A DNA stretch of 64,000 nucleotides from contig NZ_PJZF01000002.1 in NCBI RefSeq assembly GCF_002858675.1, positions 124,001-188,000 on the forward strand. The letters run 5' to 3'. The notes below the pieces were generated by a model, which was given only the letters and a program-made list of their open reading frames with translations, did not search any database and was not told the origin of the DNA. Position 1 is the first letter of the stretch. The number at the start of each line of letters is the position of its first letter. This DNA is from Chimaeribacter californicus (lineage in GTDB: Bacteria; Pseudomonadota; Gammaproteobacteria; Enterobacterales; Enterobacteriaceae). This document shows, in pieces, positions 18,413 through 31,929 of this stretch. A program made the translations under genes and the position numbers.

Positions 18413-18805
18413 TCAGGCTTTCAGTAAGGCGATAACGGCGGCATTAGCCGGCGGGAAATCCTCTTCCCGTAATTCCTGCTGCGGTACCCAGCGCATCGGT
18501 TGCCCCTCACGGCCATAGGGTTCACCTTGCCACGCCTCAACAAGAAAGAAATGGAGTGTGACGCGACGATCGTCAAACGCATGCTCCACACGTTTCAGCG
18601 GCTGCACTGAAACCGGCACAATGCCGGTCTCTTCGTCCAGTTCGCGTATCAGGGCCTGCTCCGGCGTCTCCCCGGCTTCGACTTTGCCGCCGGGGAACTC
18701 CCAGAATCCTGCCATATGGGAGCCGGCATCGCGCTGGGTAATAAAGATTTCATGCCGGGGGTTACGGATGATACCGACGGCAATAGTCAGGTGCTTGAGT
18801 GTCAT
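18413..18805 (-). CDS. mutT: 8-oxo-dGTP diphosphatase MutT
   Basis: MutT hydrolyses 8-oxo-dGTP to prevent A-to-C transversions. The ATG at 18803-18805, with RBS AGGAG, gives 130 residues (E. coli 129). The complete Nudix box runs from Gly39 to Ile62 with the catalytic core RELDEETG. The 26-residue upstream extension is rejected. The gene lies downstream of secA on the same strand, but a strong intrinsic terminator separates the two, so it probably has its own promoter. Confidence 0.97.
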   Translation of the reverse strand: MTLKHLTIAVGIIRNPRHEIFITQRDAGSHMAGFWEFPGGKVEAGETPEQALIRELDEETGIVPVSVQPLKRVEHAFDDRRVTLHFFLVEAWQGEPYGREGQPMRWVPQQELREEDFPPANAAVIALLKA

Positions 18806-18887
18806 GCATTTCTCCTTTTCTTTTCTGGTCATCACGCTTTTTTGATCAGCAATCTTCGCTGATCGCGGGTCTTTTCTGATCACAGTG

Positions 18888-18922
18888 CAAAAAAACAGGG
18901 GCTCAGCACGCTGAACCCCTGT
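18888..18922 (-). terminator. Intrinsic terminator of secM-secA
   Basis: ACAGGGG...CCCCTGT (18895-18901 and 18916-18922) and the inner arms TCAG/CTGA form a long stem. On the minus strand it is followed by a run of seven T. It lies between secA and mutT. Confidence 0.9.
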
Positions 18923-18973
18923 GTCTTATGCGTTTACCCCGCTCTTTAGCACGGCGTGGTCATGAACGCGGCC

Positions 18974-21685
18974 TTACTTTTGCAGGCGTCCGTGACACTG
19001 TTTGTATTTTTTACCTGAACCGCATGGGCACGGATCGTTACGGCCTACTTTGCGTTCGCCCGCTGCACCGCTGCGCGCCGCTTCCGCTTCGATCGCCGCG
19101 TCATTCTGGTGGCTCAGCTGCTGTTGCTGCGCCAGACGTTCTGCCTCTTCGCGACGCTGCTGCTCCAGTGCCTCAACCTCTTCCGGCAAGCGAACCTGTA
19201 CTTTGCTCAGAGTGCTGATAACTTCATACTTCAGGGATTCCAGCATCGCCGCAAACATCGCAAAGGATTCGCGCTTATATTCCTGCTTCGGATCTTTCTG
19301 CGCATAACCACGCAGGTGAATGCCCTGGCGCAGGTAATCCATCGCGGCCAGGTGCTCTTTCCACAGGGAATCCAGCGTTTGCAGCATCACGCCTTTTTCA
19401 AAGTTACGCATCATCTCGATGCCGACCACTTCCTCTTTACGCTGGTAAACTTCGATAGCATTTTGCAGGATGCGCTCGCGCAACGTTTCTTCATGCAGCT
19501 GCGGCTCTTTGTCCAGCCACTCGGTAATCGGCAGGTCGAGATCGAAGTCGGTTTTCAGGCGCTGTTCCAGGCCGGGAATATCCCACATCTCTTCCAGTGA
19601 CTGCGGCGGAATGTAGCTGTCGAGCGTGGCCTTAAACACATCCTCACGGATGCTGGCAATGGTTTCGCTGACGTCAGACACGTCCAGCAGCTCATTACGC
19701 TGGGTGTAGATGGCACGGCGCTGGTCGTTGGCAACATCATCATACTCAAGCAACTGCTTACGGATGTCGAAGTTGCGGCTTTCCACTTTACGCTGGGCGT
19801 TGGCAATCGCTTTGGTCACCCACGGGTGCTCAATCGCTTCACCTGGTTTCATGCCCAGTTTCCGCATCATGTTGGAGACGCGGTCAGAGGCAAAAATACG
19901 CATCAGCGCATCTTCCATCGACAGGTAGAAGCGGGAGGAACCGGCATCACCCTGGCGACCGGCACGGCCACGCAACTGGTTGTCGATGCGGCGCGATTCA
20001 TGGCGCTCAGTACCAATGATATGCAGGCCGCCGGAGGCCAGTACCGCGTCATGGCGCTTCTGCCATGCCGCTTTGATGGCATCAATCTGTTCCTGGGTCG
20101 GCTCTTCCAGCTCTTCCACCTCGGCATGCCAGCTGCCGCCGAGCATAATGTCAGTACCACGGCCGGCCATGTTGGTCGCGATGGTCACAGCACCCGGCTG
20201 CCCGGCCTGTGCCACGATATCCGCTTCGCGGGCGTGGAACTTGGCGTTCAGAACGTTGTGCTTGATGCCGGCTTTGGTCAGCTCATTGGAAACCACTTCC
20301 GATTTCTCAATAGAGATGGTCCCTACCAGCACCGGCTGCCCGTTAGCGGTACGCTCACGAATGTCTTCGATGATTGCGCCAATTTTTTCCAGTTCGGTCA
20401 TGTAGACCAGATCCGGCAGATCTTTACGGATCATCGGGCGGTTGGTCGGCACTACAATGGTATCGAGCTTATAGATAGAGCTGAATTCGAATGCTTCGGT
20501 GTCAGCAGTACCGGTCATCCCGGCCAGTTTTTCATACAGGCGGAAGTAGTTCTGGAAGGTGATGGAGGCCAGGGTCTGGTTCTCGTTCTGGATCTCCACG
20601 CCCTCTTTGGCTTCTACTGCCTGATGCAGACCATCAGACCAGCGGCGGCCCTGCATGGTACGGCCGGTATGCTCATCAACGATGATCACTTCACCGTCTT
20701 TTACGATGTAATCCACGTCACGCGTGAACAGCACATGCGCGCGCAGAGCGGCAGTGACGTGGTGCATCAGCATGATGTTGGTCGGGGAGTAGAGTGACTC
20801 GCCCTCCTCCATGATGCCGGCATCCATCAGCAGCTCTTCAATCAGAATCAGGCCGCGTTCGGTGAGATGTACCTGACGGGCTTTTTCGTCCACCGAGAAG
20901 TGGCCTTCGCCCTGGAAGGTCTCTGAATCCTCTTTCTCCTGACGAATCAGCTTGGGAATCAGTTTGTTGACCTTGATGTACATCTCCGAGCTGTCTTCAG
21001 CCGGGCCGGAGATGATAAGCGGAGTACGCGCTTCATCGATCAGGATGGAGTCGACCTCATCCACCAGCGCATAGTGCAGTTTACGCTGCACGCGCTCTTC
21101 AGGGCTGAAGGCCATGTTGTCACGCAGGTAGTCAAACCCGTATTCGTTGTTGGTACCGTAAGTGATGTCAGCGGCGTACGCGGCACGTTTGGCCGGTGCC
21201 GGCATCCCCGGCAGGTTGATGCCGATGGAAAGGCCAAGGAATTCAAACAGCGCACGGTTATTTTCGGCGTCACGCTGGGCCAGATAGTCGTTGACGGTAA
21301 TAACGTGTACGCCCTTGCCGCTCAGCGCATTCAGGTAGGCCGGCAGGGTTGCGGTCAGGGTTTTACCTTCACCGGTACGCATTTCAGCGATGCAACGATC
21401 GTTGAGTACCATACCGCCCAGCAGCTGCACGTCGAAGTGGCGCATACCAAAGACGCGTTTACTGGCCTCACGCACAACCGCGAAAGCTTCCGGGATCAGG
21501 CTTTCCAGCACTTCGCCTTTGGCCAGGCGGGCACGGAATTCGTCGGTTTTCGCCTTCAGCGCATCATCGGAAAGCTTTTCCATTTCCGGCTCAAGACGGT
21601 TGATCTGCTCTACGGCTTTGCGCATGCGGCGCAGAGTGCGGTCATTGCGGCTGCCAAATACTTTGGTCAATAATTTGATTAACAT
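18974..21685 (-). CDS. secA: Preprotein translocase ATPase SecA
   Basis: SecA is the motor that drives unfolded preproteins through SecYEG. The 903 residues have Walker A MRTGEGKT at 102-109, the DEAD-like motif [12 protein letters not shown] near 206-217, and the helicase motif GRAGRQGD. The C-terminal zinc motif [14 protein letters not shown] binds SecB and lipids. It lies 80 nt downstream of secM, whose translational arrest controls secA translation. A GGCTAAT/ATTAGCC hairpin lies in the gap. E. coli SecA has 901 residues. Confidence 0.99.
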   Translation of the reverse strand: MLIKLLTKVFGSRNDRTLRRMRKAVEQINRLEPEMEKLSDDALKAKTDEFRARLAKGEVLESLIPEAFAVVREASKRVFGMRHFDVQLLGGMVLNDRCIAEMRTGEGKTLTATLPAYLNALSGKGVHVITVNDYLAQRDAENNRALFEFLGLSIGINLPGMPAPAKRAAYAADITYGTNNEYGFDYLRDNMAFSPEERVQRKLHYALVDEVDSILIDEARTPLIISGPAEDSSEMYIKVNKLIPKLIRQEKEDSETFQGEGHFSVDEKARQVHLTERGLILIEELLMDAGIMEEGESLYSPTNIMLMHHVTAALRAHVLFTRDVDYIVKDGEVIIVDEHTGRTMQGRRWSDGLHQAVEAKEGVEIQNENQTLASITFQNYFRLYEKLAGMTGTADTEAFEFSSIYKLDTIVVPTNRPMIRKDLPDLVYMTELEKIGAIIEDIRERTANGQPVLVGTISIEKSEVVSNELTKAGIKHNVLNAKFHAREADIVAQAGQPGAVTIATNMAGRGTDIMLGGSWHAEVEELEEPTQEQIDAIKAAWQKRHDAVLASGGLHIIGTERHESRRIDNQLRGRAGRQGDAGSSRFYLSMEDALMRIFASDRVSNMMRKLGMKPGEAIEHPWVTKAIANAQRKVESRNFDIRKQLLEYDDVANDQRRAIYTQRNELLDVSDVSETIASIREDVFKATLDSYIPPQSLEEMWDIPGLEQRLKTDFDLDLPITEWLDKEPQLHEETLRERILQNAIEVYQRKEEVVGIEMMRNFEKGVMLQTLDSLWKEHLAAMDYLRQGIHLRGYAQKDPKQEYKRESFAMFAAMLESLKYEVISTLSKVQVRLPEEVEALEQQRREEAERLAQQQQLSHQNDAAIEAEAARSGAAGERKVGRNDPCPCGSGKKYKQCHGRLQK

Positions 21686-21705
21686 AATTCTTAATATCTC
21701 TCAGC

Positions 21706-21722
21706 TGGCTAATTATTAGCCA
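21706..21722 (-). promoter_or_regulatory. Hairpin in the secM-secA gap
   Basis: TGGCTAAT-T-ATTAGCCA is a near-perfect dyad just upstream of the probable secA ribosome-binding region (GAGAGA on the minus strand). SecM arrest is known to open a structure that hides the secA start in E. coli. The same role here is inferred; the SD itself is not inside this short stem. Confidence 0.55.
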
Positions 21723-21765
21723 CTACTTTATTGATTTATCAATTGTTTTAAAGGTATTGAGGGAA

Positions 21766-22290
21766 TTATGCAATCGGACCGGCACGAATACCTTGCACCT
21801 GCGCCAGCCACAAGCCTGCCTGATAGTGGGTCACTGCCATGAAAAGGCGGGTGGAGGTGAAGCGGATAATCGTCGGTGGCTTGGGCTCATGCGTCAGCAA
21901 TGCATTGAGCGTGAGCAGTAAGGCCAGGCGCTGTGCCTGTAATGGCTCAGCCTGAATCGCTTCAGCCTCGGTAGCTGTCTGGTAGATGACCGTTGGGGCC
22001 AGAGCAAAGGAAAGGTGACGGATAACCGTTCGGATGGCATGCTGGTGCCAGTAGTCAACACTGAAGGCAGGGCGGCGATGCGCCTCTTGCAACAGCATCA
22101 GGCGCGTAAAGGCTGTACTGGCACTGTTCTGGCGGTTTAATGTGGAAGACGGATTGGGCAAGGCGGATTGATCAGAGGTATTACCTATCCCGGACGACAC
22201 GCCAAAGCTCGCCGCGACCATCCCCAGCAGAAGATGCGGCCAGAAATAACGTCTGCCAAATTGTCGCCAACGATTTAGAATACCAATCAC
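21766..22290 (-). CDS. secM: Secretion monitor SecM, arrest peptide
   Basis: This self-arresting peptide senses SecA activity and controls secA translation. The start is taken as the GTG at 22288-22290, giving 174 residues whose N-terminus ([27 protein letters not shown]) aligns with E. coli SecM. The ATG at 22335 would overlap the divergent gene. An extended basic signal sequence is followed by a variable middle and the conserved block [19 protein letters not shown]. The arrest motif at 156-172 reads [17 protein letters not shown]. It keeps Trp161 and the whole GIRAGP, but has Tyr for Phe and Leu for Ile at two positions critical in E. coli. Only two residues follow the Pro. Confidence 0.93.
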   Translation of the reverse strand: MIGILNRWRQFGRRYFWPHLLLGMVAASFGVSSGIGNTSDQSALPNPSSTLNRQNSASTAFTRLMLLQEAHRRPAFSVDYWHQHAIRTVIRHLSFALAPTVIYQTATEAEAIQAEPLQAQRLALLLTLNALLTHEPKPPTIIRFTSTRLFMAVTHYQAGLWLAQVQGIRAGPIA

Positions 22291-22316
22291 GAGTTTAGAT
22301 CCGCCGGAGCCCCGCC

Positions 22317-22835
22317 ATGCGTGATAGCCGCCCACAATTATTAGATGTCCTGTTCGACGATGCCTCGGCAGGAGGGAAAAGCCCGCTGCAAAGCGTACAA
22401 CAACGCGCTACCGCGCTGTTAAAGCTTAACCGTGCAGTGAAAGGTCTGTTGCCTGTTCAGTTGCATCCCTGGTGCCGTGTCGCTAACTACCGACAGGGTA
22501 TTTTAGTGCTTGAAACGGCTAATGCCAGTTGGATGATGCGATTACGCTACGAACAGTCCAATCTTCTCTCTGCACTACGAGCGCAAATATTACCATCATT
22601 GTCCGCAATCGACATCAGGATTAATCCCTCGTTAATGGCAAAAGCGGAAGCGCCTGCGCAAAAATCGCAGAACGAAGAGACGAGAGAGGTTTACCGGCAG
22701 TTAAGCCCGCAGAGTGCGGATGCGTTACGCGGTGTGGCGGATCGCAGCCCGGAAAAATTGAAAAAGGCGTTAGAACGGCTGGCTGCCCTGGCCGGAGAGA
22801 GTACCAGTGCAACCAGTCGTGATAAAAAAAACTAA
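22317..22835 (+). CDS. DciA/DUF721-domain protein
   Basis: The 172-residue protein has an N-terminal DciA-like domain (about residues 10-105), with [23 protein letters not shown] and ARLRAQ-type [13 protein letters not shown] features, then a charged helical tail. DciA proteins load or operate the replicative helicase DnaB in many bacteria. Enterobacterales are expected to use DnaC instead, so this may be a relict or have another role. RBS GGAG lies 7 nt before the ATG. It runs opposite to its neighbours: it starts 26 bp from the secM start and ends 7 bp from the lpxC stop. E. coli K-12 lacks it here; related genera are known to carry a DUF721 gene at this place. Confidence 0.85.
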   Translation: MRDSRPQLLDVLFDDASAGGKSPLQSVQQRATALLKLNRAVKGLLPVQLHPWCRVANYRQGILVLETANASWMMRLRYEQSNLLSALRAQILPSLSAIDIRINPSLMAKAEAPAQKSQNEETREVYRQLSPQSADALRGVADRSPEKLKKALERLAALAGESTSATSRDKKN

Positions 22836-22842
22836 GCTAAGG

Positions 22843-25021
<2,179 letters not shown>

Positions 25022-25092
25022 AATTTCTCTCCGTTTTGTGCCTGTCGCTTCGAGATCAAAAAAAGAGGATCAGCTTGATCTCTTGTTAAACA

Positions 25093-26349
25093 TTAAAATT
25101 CTTTTCTCAGCCAGCTGTTGATTCGTTTGAACCAATTGCCCACTGAGGCGCGTTTTTCCACTTCCGCCTCACCGCTCAGGTGAGACTCTTTTCCGTAGTG
25201 CAGTAACCCTACCGCTGTGGAGTAGTAAGGCTCCTGCGCATAATCCGTCAGTCCGGTAATGTTCAGCGGCTGGCCGATGCGGACCTGGGTGTGAAACACC
25301 CGCTGGGCACAGGCCGCCAGACCATCGATTTGTGCCGCGCCGCCGGTCAGGACAATACCGGCGGCCAGATGATGCTTGACGCCCTGCTGGCGCAGCTGCT
25401 CCTGCAATTGCAGGATCTCATCATTGACCAGGTTCAGCAGCTCGGTATAACGCGGCTCGATCACCTCGGCCAGCGTCTGGCGCTGCAGACTGCGCGGCGG
25501 ACGACCGCCTACGCTGGGCACTTCCACGCTCTCATCCTTGCTGACAATGGAACCCAGTGCACATCCGTGGCGCACTTTAATGGCCTCGGCATCGGTGGGT
25601 GGGGTACCAAAGGCGTAGGCAATGTCACTGGTCACCACATTGCCGGCGTAAGGAATCACCTTGGTATGGCGCAACGCCCCACCGGTATACACGGCGATAT
25701 CCATCGTGCCGCCGCCGATATCCACCACGCACACACCCAGCTCGCGCTCATCTTCCGTCAGCACCGCATAGCTGGCCGCGAGGCCGGCAAAAATCAGTTG
25801 GTCAACTTTCAGGCCGCAACGTTCCACGGCTTTTACAATATTCTTCGCCATGTCGTTATGACAGGTAATCAGATGCACTTTTGCCTGCATCCGCACGCCG
25901 GACAACCCCACCGGGTTTTTGATACCTTCCTGGTAGTCAATGGCGTATTCCTGCGGAATCACGTGCAGAATGCGGTGTTCATCACGTACACGTACCGATT
26001 TAGCGGTATGTACCACATTTTCCACATCTTCCTGTGTGACTTCCTCTTCCGAAATAGGAACCATCCCGATTTCGTTCTGGCAACTGATGTGTTTGCCGGA
26101 TAATGCCAGGTAAACTGACGATATCTGGCAATCTGCCATCAGTTCCGCCTGATCGATGGCGCGTTGTACGCATTTTACCACCGACTCAAGATCGTTGACG
26201 CCACCTTTATCCATACCGCGGGACGGGCAACTGCCCACCCCAATAATGTTGACCATGCCATCGGGCAGAACTTCCCCTACCAATGCCGCAACCTTTGCCG
26301 TACCGATTTCCAGTCCAACTACCAGTTTTCTGTCCGTCGACTTGATCAT
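25093..26349 (-). CDS. ftsA: Cell division protein FtsA
   Basis: This actin-like ATPase tethers FtsZ to the membrane. The 418 residues carry the phosphate-1 motif [13 protein letters not shown] (about 9-21), phosphate-2 [14 protein letters not shown] (about 200), the adenosine motif [13 protein letters not shown] (about 330), and a C-terminal amphipathic helix ([16 protein letters not shown]) for membrane binding. Its ATG overlaps the ftsQ stop by 4 nt, which implies coupling. Confidence 0.99.
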   Translation of the reverse strand: MIKSTDRKLVVGLEIGTAKVAALVGEVLPDGMVNIIGVGSCPSRGMDKGGVNDLESVVKCVQRAIDQAELMADCQISSVYLALSGKHISCQNEIGMVPISEEEVTQEDVENVVHTAKSVRVRDEHRILHVIPQEYAIDYQEGIKNPVGLSGVRMQAKVHLITCHNDMAKNIVKAVERCGLKVDQLIFAGLAASYAVLTEDERELGVCVVDIGGGTMDIAVYTGGALRHTKVIPYAGNVVTSDIAYAFGTPPTDAEAIKVRHGCALGSIVSKDESVEVPSVGGRPPRSLQRQTLAEVIEPRYTELLNLVNDEILQLQEQLRQQGVKHHLAAGIVLTGGAAQIDGLAACAQRVFHTQVRIGQPLNITGLTDYAQEPYYSTAVGLLHYGKESHLSGEAEVEKRASVGNWFKRINSWLRKEF

Positions 26350-27188
26350 TGTTGTTTTGCCTGTGCCTGATTTTGTTGCTGATTACTGTTTTGCTGCTCA
26401 ACGAATGCCGGAGCCCAGCCCACTGCCGCACCGGTGTCATAACGCAGATCGACATAGCTGACGCGCTTGTTGTCGGTCTGTGCCTGCTGCTGCAATACCG
26501 GGAACAGCTCAATAAAGCGCTGCAAGCGTCCTGCACGGTCATCACGGCCCAGATCAATACGGATATCGTTATCCAGCGCCAGTTGCCAGGAGTGACGCGC
26601 GGTCATGGAGACCATCTTCAGCGTGAACTTACCGGCGGCCAGCGTCTGGCTCATCGTTCTGTAACCTTGCAAAACATCCTGTTCACTGCCTTCCGGCCCG
26701 TAGAGCAACGGCATCTTCTGGTTGCTCATCCGCTCCGACGGCACGCTGAAGGCTTTTCCTTCAGCATCGACCATATGCAGGTCGTTCCAGCGGGCAACGG
26801 GCACATACTCCACCACATGGATCTTGAGTTCATCCGGCCACTGCTTGCGGACACTGGCCTGTTTGATCCACGGCAACCGCTCAATCTGCTGCTGGATGAC
26901 ATTCACATCCTGCGTCATGAAGGTGCCCGGCGACCCTAGGGCCATAATGGCCTGCCGGATGTCGTCATTGGTGGTGAAATGGCGTTCACCCGTCACCACC
27001 AGCCTGGAGAGCGGCAGGCGGTTGGCGTCTTTCATCCACCCCAGCACTGCCCAGCCACTCCAGCCGATGGTCCCCAGTACCATCAGCAGGAAGAGAATCC
27101 CCGCCAGCTGGGTACCGTTACTGCGGCGCAGGCTACGGCTGACCGTAGGCTCATCGCGCTCGCGTGTATTCAAGGCCGCCTGCGACAT
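26346..27188 (-). CDS. ftsQ: Cell division protein FtsQ
   Basis: FtsQ is a bitopic inner-membrane protein that recruits FtsB and FtsL to the divisome. The start is set at the ATG at 27186-27188, giving 280 residues beginning [10 protein letters not shown]; four further upstream residues are not needed. A cytoplasmic tail is followed by one membrane helix (about 30-50), the POTRA domain ([17 protein letters not shown], about 62-130) and the beta domain. The tail is Gln-rich. The start is 1 nt after the ddlB stop and the stop overlaps ftsA. Confidence 0.98.
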   Translation of the reverse strand: MSQAALNTRERDEPTVSRSLRRSNGTQLAGILFLLMVLGTIGWSGWAVLGWMKDANRLPLSRLVVTGERHFTTNDDIRQAIMALGSPGTFMTQDVNVIQQQIERLPWIKQASVRKQWPDELKIHVVEYVPVARWNDLHMVDAEGKAFSVPSERMSNQKMPLLYGPEGSEQDVLQGYRTMSQTLAAGKFTLKMVSMTARHSWQLALDNDIRIDLGRDDRAGRLQRFIELFPVLQQQAQTDNKRVSYVDLRYDTGAAVGWAPAFVEQQNSNQQQNQAQAKQQ

Positions 27189-27189
27189 A

Positions 27190-28110
27190 TCAGTCAGCAA
27201 GCTCCAGGATACGCACCGCCAGCTGGGCGAAACTCAGGCCATGCTGTCGGGCGGCCATCGGCACCAGGCTGTGGCTGGTCATCCCCGGCGAGGTATTCAC
27301 TTCCAGCAGGCAGAAGCTGCCGTCACTGTCCTGCATGATGTCTACCCGGCCCCAGCCCCGGCAATCCAGTGCGCGGTAAGCGCGTAACGCCAGCGCCGCC
27401 AGATACGCCTCATCGGCCTCACTGACGCCGCTTGGGCAGAAATACTGCGTCTCATCAGAGAGGTATTTCGCCTCATAATCGTAAAATACACCGGCCGGCT
27501 GGATCCGGATGGAAGGCAGAACCTCGTCTCCCAGAATCGCCACGGTGAATTCCGGGCCGCTCAGCCACTTCTCTACCAGCACGTCGTCGTCATGGCGGAA
27601 CGCCTCTTCCAGCGCCGGCTGTAACTGCTCGATGCTGTCTACTTTGCTCATCCCGACGCTGGAACCTTCGCGGCTCGGCTTCACAATCAGCGGGAAGCCC
27701 AGCGCAGCCAGCGTAGTGGCATCCTCGCCCAGCTCACCGGACGCAAACTGCGCACGGTTCAGCGCAACAAACGGCGCGACCGGCAGGTCCATCGCCTGCC
27801 AGATACGCTTGGTACGCAGCTTATCCATGGTCAGGGCGGAGGCCATTACGCCGCTGCCGGTATACGGCAGGCCCAGGTGTTCCAGCAGCCCCTGCAACGT
27901 CCCGTCTTCCCCGCCGCGGCCATGCAGCGCGATAAACACCTTAGTAAAGCCCATCGCTTTCAGCTCAGTCACCGGCGTCTCTTTTGGGTCAACCGCGTAA
28001 GCCTCAATGCCTGATTCACGCAGGCCGGCCAGTACCGCCTGCCCGGACTGCAACGACACTTCGCGTTCGGCGGACGTCCCGCCCAGTAATACCGCGACTT
28101 TATCAGCCAT
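27190..28110 (-). CDS. ddlB: D-alanine--D-alanine ligase B
   Basis: DdlB makes D-Ala-D-Ala for the peptidoglycan stem peptide. The 306 residues (E. coli length) start at the ATG at 28110, [17 protein letters not shown]. The ATP-grasp features [26 protein letters not shown] and [11 protein letters not shown] are intact. It overlaps murC by 8 nt, and ftsQ follows after 1 nt. Confidence 0.98.
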   Translation of the reverse strand: MADKVAVLLGGTSAEREVSLQSGQAVLAGLRESGIEAYAVDPKETPVTELKAMGFTKVFIALHGRGGEDGTLQGLLEHLGLPYTGSGVMASALTMDKLRTKRIWQAMDLPVAPFVALNRAQFASGELGEDATTLAALGFPLIVKPSREGSSVGMSKVDSIEQLQPALEEAFRHDDDVLVEKWLSGPEFTVAILGDEVLPSIRIQPAGVFYDYEAKYLSDETQYFCPSGVSEADEAYLAALALRAYRALDCRGWGRVDIMQDSDGSFCLLEVNTSPGMTSHSLVPMAARQHGLSFAQLAVRILELAD

Positions 28111-29578
28111 GCTGCTCTTCACCTTTTCTTACGGGCTGAAACTTCTGCTCAGCCAATTTACGGGCAACCTTGCCAACATTCCCGGCGCCCTGAACCAGAA
28201 CCAGGTCATCATTCTCCAGGATTTGGGCCAGATTTTCCGGCACGGTGTCCACATCGGAAACCAAAATAGGATCAATCTTACCGCGCCCGCGGATTGTCCG
28301 GCAGAGTGAGCGGCTGTCAGCGCCCGGAATCGGCGCTTCACCTGCGGCATACACATCCAGCATCAGCAACACATCCACCTGCGACAGCACATTGGCGAAA
28401 TCGTCGTACAAGTCACGGGTGCGGGTATAACGGTGCGGCTGGAAAATCATCACCAACCGTTTTTCCGGCCAGCCTGCACGCGCGGCCTTGATGGTCGCAT
28501 CCACTTCTGTCGGGTGATGGCCGTAATCGTCCACCAGCATCGCCGCGCCTGCCTTACTGTTCACCGGGGCCAGCGGGAATTCACCGAGAAAGTCGAAACG
28601 GCGGCCAGTGCCCTGGAAACCGGCCAGCGCGCTGAGGATCGCCGTATCGGCAATGCCCTCTTCTGTCGCCACGGCCACCGCTGCGGCGGCATTCAGCGCG
28701 TTATGGCGGCCCGGCGCATTCAGCGTCACGGTCATCAGCGGCTTATCCTGGCGGCTCAGCGTAAAGTGCCCCTGTGCGCCCTGCTGGTGATAGCTTTCGA
28801 TGCGGACATCCGCATCCTCACTGAAACCGTAAGTGGTGACATGGCGGCCCACGCGCGGCAGCAACTCACGCACCACCGGATCATCAATACACATCACGGC
28901 ACGGCCATAGAACGGCAGGTTGTGCAGGAAGTTGATGAACGTCTGCTTCAGGTTCTCAAAATCGCCCTGATAGGTATCCATGTGGTCCGCTTCGATGTTG
29001 GTCACGATCGCCACCATTGGTTGCAGATGCAGGAACGAGGCGTCACTTTCGTCCGCCTCGGCAATCAGGTAACGGCTGGTACCCAGCCGGGCGTGCGTGC
29101 CGGCCGCTTTTACCAGCCCGCCGTTCACAAAGGTCGGGTCCAGCCCGGCCTCTGCATAAATACTGCTGACCATCGCAGTGGTGGTGGTTTTGCCGTGCGT
29201 ACCGGCCACCGCAATGCCGTGGCGGAAACGCATCAGCTCTGCCAGCATTTCCGCCCGGCGGATCACCGGAATACGTGCGTCACGCGCGGCCACAATCTCC
29301 GGGTTATCCTGGCTGATGGCCGAGGAGACCACTACCACGCTGGCGTTCAGCACATTTTCTGCGCGATGGTGGTAATAAATTTGTGCGCCCAGCGCCGTCA
29401 GATGCTGCGTCACCGGGTTTGGCGCCAGATCAGACCCGCTGATCTGGTAGCCTTCGTTAGCCAACACTTCGGCGATACCCCCCATGCCGGCACCACCGAT
29501 GCCGACAAAGTGGATGTGCCGGACGCGATGCATCTCGGGCACGAAGGTTCTCAGTTTCGCCAATTGTTGTGTATTCAC
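28103..29578 (-). CDS. murC: UDP-N-acetylmuramate--L-alanine ligase
   Basis: MurC adds L-Ala to UDP-MurNAc. The GTG at 29576-29578 gives 491 residues (E. coli length) in register with the E. coli N-terminus NTQQLAKLR. Another GTG at 29590 would add four residues. The nucleotide-binding [12 protein letters not shown] (about 22-33) and the Mur-ligase ATP loop [10 protein letters not shown] (about 123-132) are present. It begins 21 nt after murG and overlaps ddlB. Confidence 0.98.
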   Translation of the reverse strand: MNTQQLAKLRTFVPEMHRVRHIHFVGIGGAGMGGIAEVLANEGYQISGSDLAPNPVTQHLTALGAQIYYHHRAENVLNASVVVVSSAISQDNPEIVAARDARIPVIRRAEMLAELMRFRHGIAVAGTHGKTTTTAMVSSIYAEAGLDPTFVNGGLVKAAGTHARLGTSRYLIAEADESDASFLHLQPMVAIVTNIEADHMDTYQGDFENLKQTFINFLHNLPFYGRAVMCIDDPVVRELLPRVGRHVTTYGFSEDADVRIESYHQQGAQGHFTLSRQDKPLMTVTLNAPGRHNALNAAAAVAVATEEGIADTAILSALAGFQGTGRRFDFLGEFPLAPVNSKAGAAMLVDDYGHHPTEVDATIKAARAGWPEKRLVMIFQPHRYTRTRDLYDDFANVLSQVDVLLMLDVYAAGEAPIPGADSRSLCRTIRGRGKIDPILVSDVDTVPENLAQILENDDLVLVQGAGNVGKVARKLAEQKFQPVRKGEEQHG

Positions 29579-29599
29579 GTTATTCTTCACTTTTCATCG

Positions 29600-30706
29600 T
29601 TACTGATTGACGACCGCGCGCGGCGCAGATCGTTCATAGTCAATGTGCGCAACCGCACATACCTCGGCGGCCACCCGTTCGGTGGCATCCGGAATGGCTG
29701 CCGCCCTGGCGCGTTGCGCCATCTCAGCCAACACCGGGCGGTTCCATTGTGTCAGCAACCCGCACACCGCCTCATTGGTGAAATCCGGCTGCTCAAGAAT
29801 TTTTGCGGCCCCTGCCTGCTCCAGCGGCAGGGCATTCCAGTACTGCTGGCGATCTTTATGCTGGAACGGCACGAAAATCGCGGGCAGCCCGGCGGCGGCA
29901 ATTTCACTCACGGTGAGCGCACCGGAGCGGCAGACCACCACATCCGCCCAGGCGTACGCAGCGGCCATATCATCGATAAACTCGGCGATCTTGTGCTGGG
30001 TCTGGCCGACGTGCTGATAAGCCTGCGTCACCTCCTCCAGCGCGCCCTTCCCTACCTGATGCCACAAGGTAATGCGATCCCCCATTGACGCGGCCACCGC
30101 CGGCATCGTCTGGTTCAGGACGCGGGCACCCTGGCTGCCGCCGAGCACCAGCACCCGTACCGGGCCTTCACGCCCCGCCAGACGCACGCCGGGCAACGGC
30201 AGGGCCAGCACATCGGTTCGCACCGGGTTACCGACCACGTCTGCCTGGGGGAACGCCCCGGGAAACGCCTGTAACACTTTTTTGGCAATTTTCGACAACC
30301 AGCGGTTAGTCAGCCCAGCGATGCCGTTCTGCTCATGCAGCACCACCGGCACGCCGCTCAGCCAGGCGGCCAGCCCACCGGGGCCGGAAACGTAGCCGCC
30401 CATGCCCAGCACCACGTCCGGCTGGTAAGCACGGATGATGGCTTTGGCCTGGCGCACGGCGCGGTAAATGCGTACCGGGGCCATCAGCTGGGCTTTCAGC
30501 CCTTTGCCGCGCAGCCCCGAAATGCGGATGAAGTCGATCTCAATGCCGTGTTTCGGCACCAGATCGGCCTCCATCCGGTCGGCAGTTCCCAGCCAGCGTA
30601 CCTGCCAGCCCTGCGCCATCAGATGATGGGCAACGGCGAGGCCGGGGAACACATGCCCGCCTGTGCCGCCTGCCATCACCAGTAAACGCTTGGTCTTGCC
30701 ACTCAT
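29600..30706 (-). CDS. murG: Lipid II synthase MurG (UDP-GlcNAc transferase)
   Basis: This membrane-associated GT28 glycosyltransferase adds GlcNAc to lipid I. Two adjacent ATG codons exist; the second (30706) has the better spacing from the RBS AGGGG, giving 368 residues. The G-loops [10 protein letters not shown] (about 12-21) and GGYVSGPGG (about 104), and the donor-site motif [19 protein letters not shown] (about 260), are intact. The C-terminus is about 13 residues longer than in E. coli. It nearly abuts ftsW. Confidence 0.98.
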   Translation of the reverse strand: MSGKTKRLLVMAGGTGGHVFPGLAVAHHLMAQGWQVRWLGTADRMEADLVPKHGIEIDFIRISGLRGKGLKAQLMAPVRIYRAVRQAKAIIRAYQPDVVLGMGGYVSGPGGLAAWLSGVPVVLHEQNGIAGLTNRWLSKIAKKVLQAFPGAFPQADVVGNPVRTDVLALPLPGVRLAGREGPVRVLVLGGSQGARVLNQTMPAVAASMGDRITLWHQVGKGALEEVTQAYQHVGQTQHKIAEFIDDMAAAYAWADVVVCRSGALTVSEIAAAGLPAIFVPFQHKDRQQYWNALPLEQAGAAKILEQPDFTNEAVCGLLTQWNRPVLAEMAQRARAAAIPDATERVAAEVCAVAHIDYERSAPRAVVNQ

Positions 30707-30708
30707 CA

Positions 30709-31929
30709 TTAACCCCTTACAAACGCCTGCGCTTTCGTCATCCGCGTTTCAAAATCGATCCGCAGCAACAGAACGATCGCTGTGGACATAATCAACAAGC
30801 TGGAACCACCGTAACTGATCAGCGGCAGCGTCAGGCCTTTGGTCGGCAACATACCGGCTGCCGCACCCACGTTAACCAGGGCCTGGAAGCTGAACCATAC
30901 GCCGATGGAGCAGGCCAGGAAGCCGGAAAAGCGCTGGTCAATCTCCAACGCCTTGCGCCCGATGGACATCGCGCGAAAAGCGACGAAGAATACCATTAAC
31001 AAGGCTAAAACCACACCGAAATACCCCAGCTCCTCACCGAGAATAGAGAAAATAAAATCGGTGTGTGCCTCCGGTAAATATTCCAGTTTTTGTACGGAGT
31101 TACCGAGCCCCTGCCCCCAGAATTCACCGCGGCCGAACGCCATCAGTGACTGGGTCAGCTGGTAGCCGCTGCCGAACGGATCGGCCCACGGGTTCCAGAA
31201 CGAGGTCACGCGGCGCATACGGTAGGGTTCCGCAATAATCAGCAGCACCACCGCAAAGGCCCCTGACCCGATAATCGCCAGGAATTGCCACATCTTTGCA
31301 CCGGCCAGAAACAGCATCGCCAGCGTGGTGATAAACAGTACCACCACCGTACCGAGATCCGGCTGCGCCAGCAGCAGCACGGCTAAAATCACCATCACAC
31401 CCATCGGCTTACAGAAGCCCCAGAAGTTGCTGCGCACCTCCTCCACTTTCCGTACCAGATAGCTGGCGAGGTAGCAGAACAGCGACAGCTTGGAAAATTC
31501 TGCCGGCTGAATACGCAGCGGGCCGAGGGCAATCCAGCGTGATGCGCCGTTTACCGAGCTGCCCACCACCAGAACGATCAGCAGCATCACCAGCGACACC
31601 AGCAGCATCACGTTGCTGTAACGCTGCCAGACGGCCATCGGCACCCGCAACGTCACCAGGGACAACACAAAGGCCAGCCCAAGATAGAGCGCGTCACGTT
31701 TGGCAAACAGGAACGGGTCATCTGCCAGCCGCTGCCCAATCGGCATCGAGGCGGACGTCACCATCACAAAGCCGATAATCGCCAGACCAAACGTGAGCCA
31801 CAGCAGGGTGCGGTCATACAGCACCATGCTGGTGTTGTCGCTTTCACGCGCGCCCATCACCCAGTCATTGAGTTTGCCAAACAGGCTGCCGGAAACGCGG
31901 CCGACCAGCATCAGACCCGGGATCTTCAT
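30709..31929 (-). CDS. ftsW: Septal peptidoglycan polymerase FtsW (SEDS family)
   Basis: This ten-helix inner-membrane glycosyltransferase works with FtsI in septal wall synthesis. The 406 residues have the SEDS hallmark segments [20 protein letters not shown] and [15 protein letters not shown]; the latter contains the catalytic-site Asp. The C-terminal [13 protein letters not shown] is also conserved. Start and murD stop share TGATG (1 nt overlap). Confidence 0.98.
   Translation of the reverse strand: MKIPGLMLVGRVSGSLFGKLNDWVMGARESDNTSMVLYDRTLLWLTFGLAIIGFVMVTSASMPIGQRLADDPFLFAKRDALYLGLAFVLSLVTLRVPMAVWQRYSNVMLLVSLVMLLIVLVVGSSVNGASRWIALGPLRIQPAEFSKLSLFCYLASYLVRKVEEVRSNFWGFCKPMGVMVILAVLLLAQPDLGTVVVLFITTLAMLFLAGAKMWQFLAIIGSGAFAVVLLIIAEPYRMRRVTSFWNPWADPFGSGYQLTQSLMAFGRGEFWGQGLGNSVQKLEYLPEAHTDFIFSILGEELGYFGVVLALLMVFFVAFRAMSIGRKALEIDQRFSGFLACSIGVWFSFQALVNVGAAAGMLPTKGLTLPLISYGGSSLLIMSTAIVLLLRIDFETRMTKAQAFVRG

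Noticed and set aside
28433-30088. 551-codon open frame on the plus strand opposite murC and murG
   Set aside because: It spans two conserved genes and their junction in antisense and looks like a codon-bias shadow.
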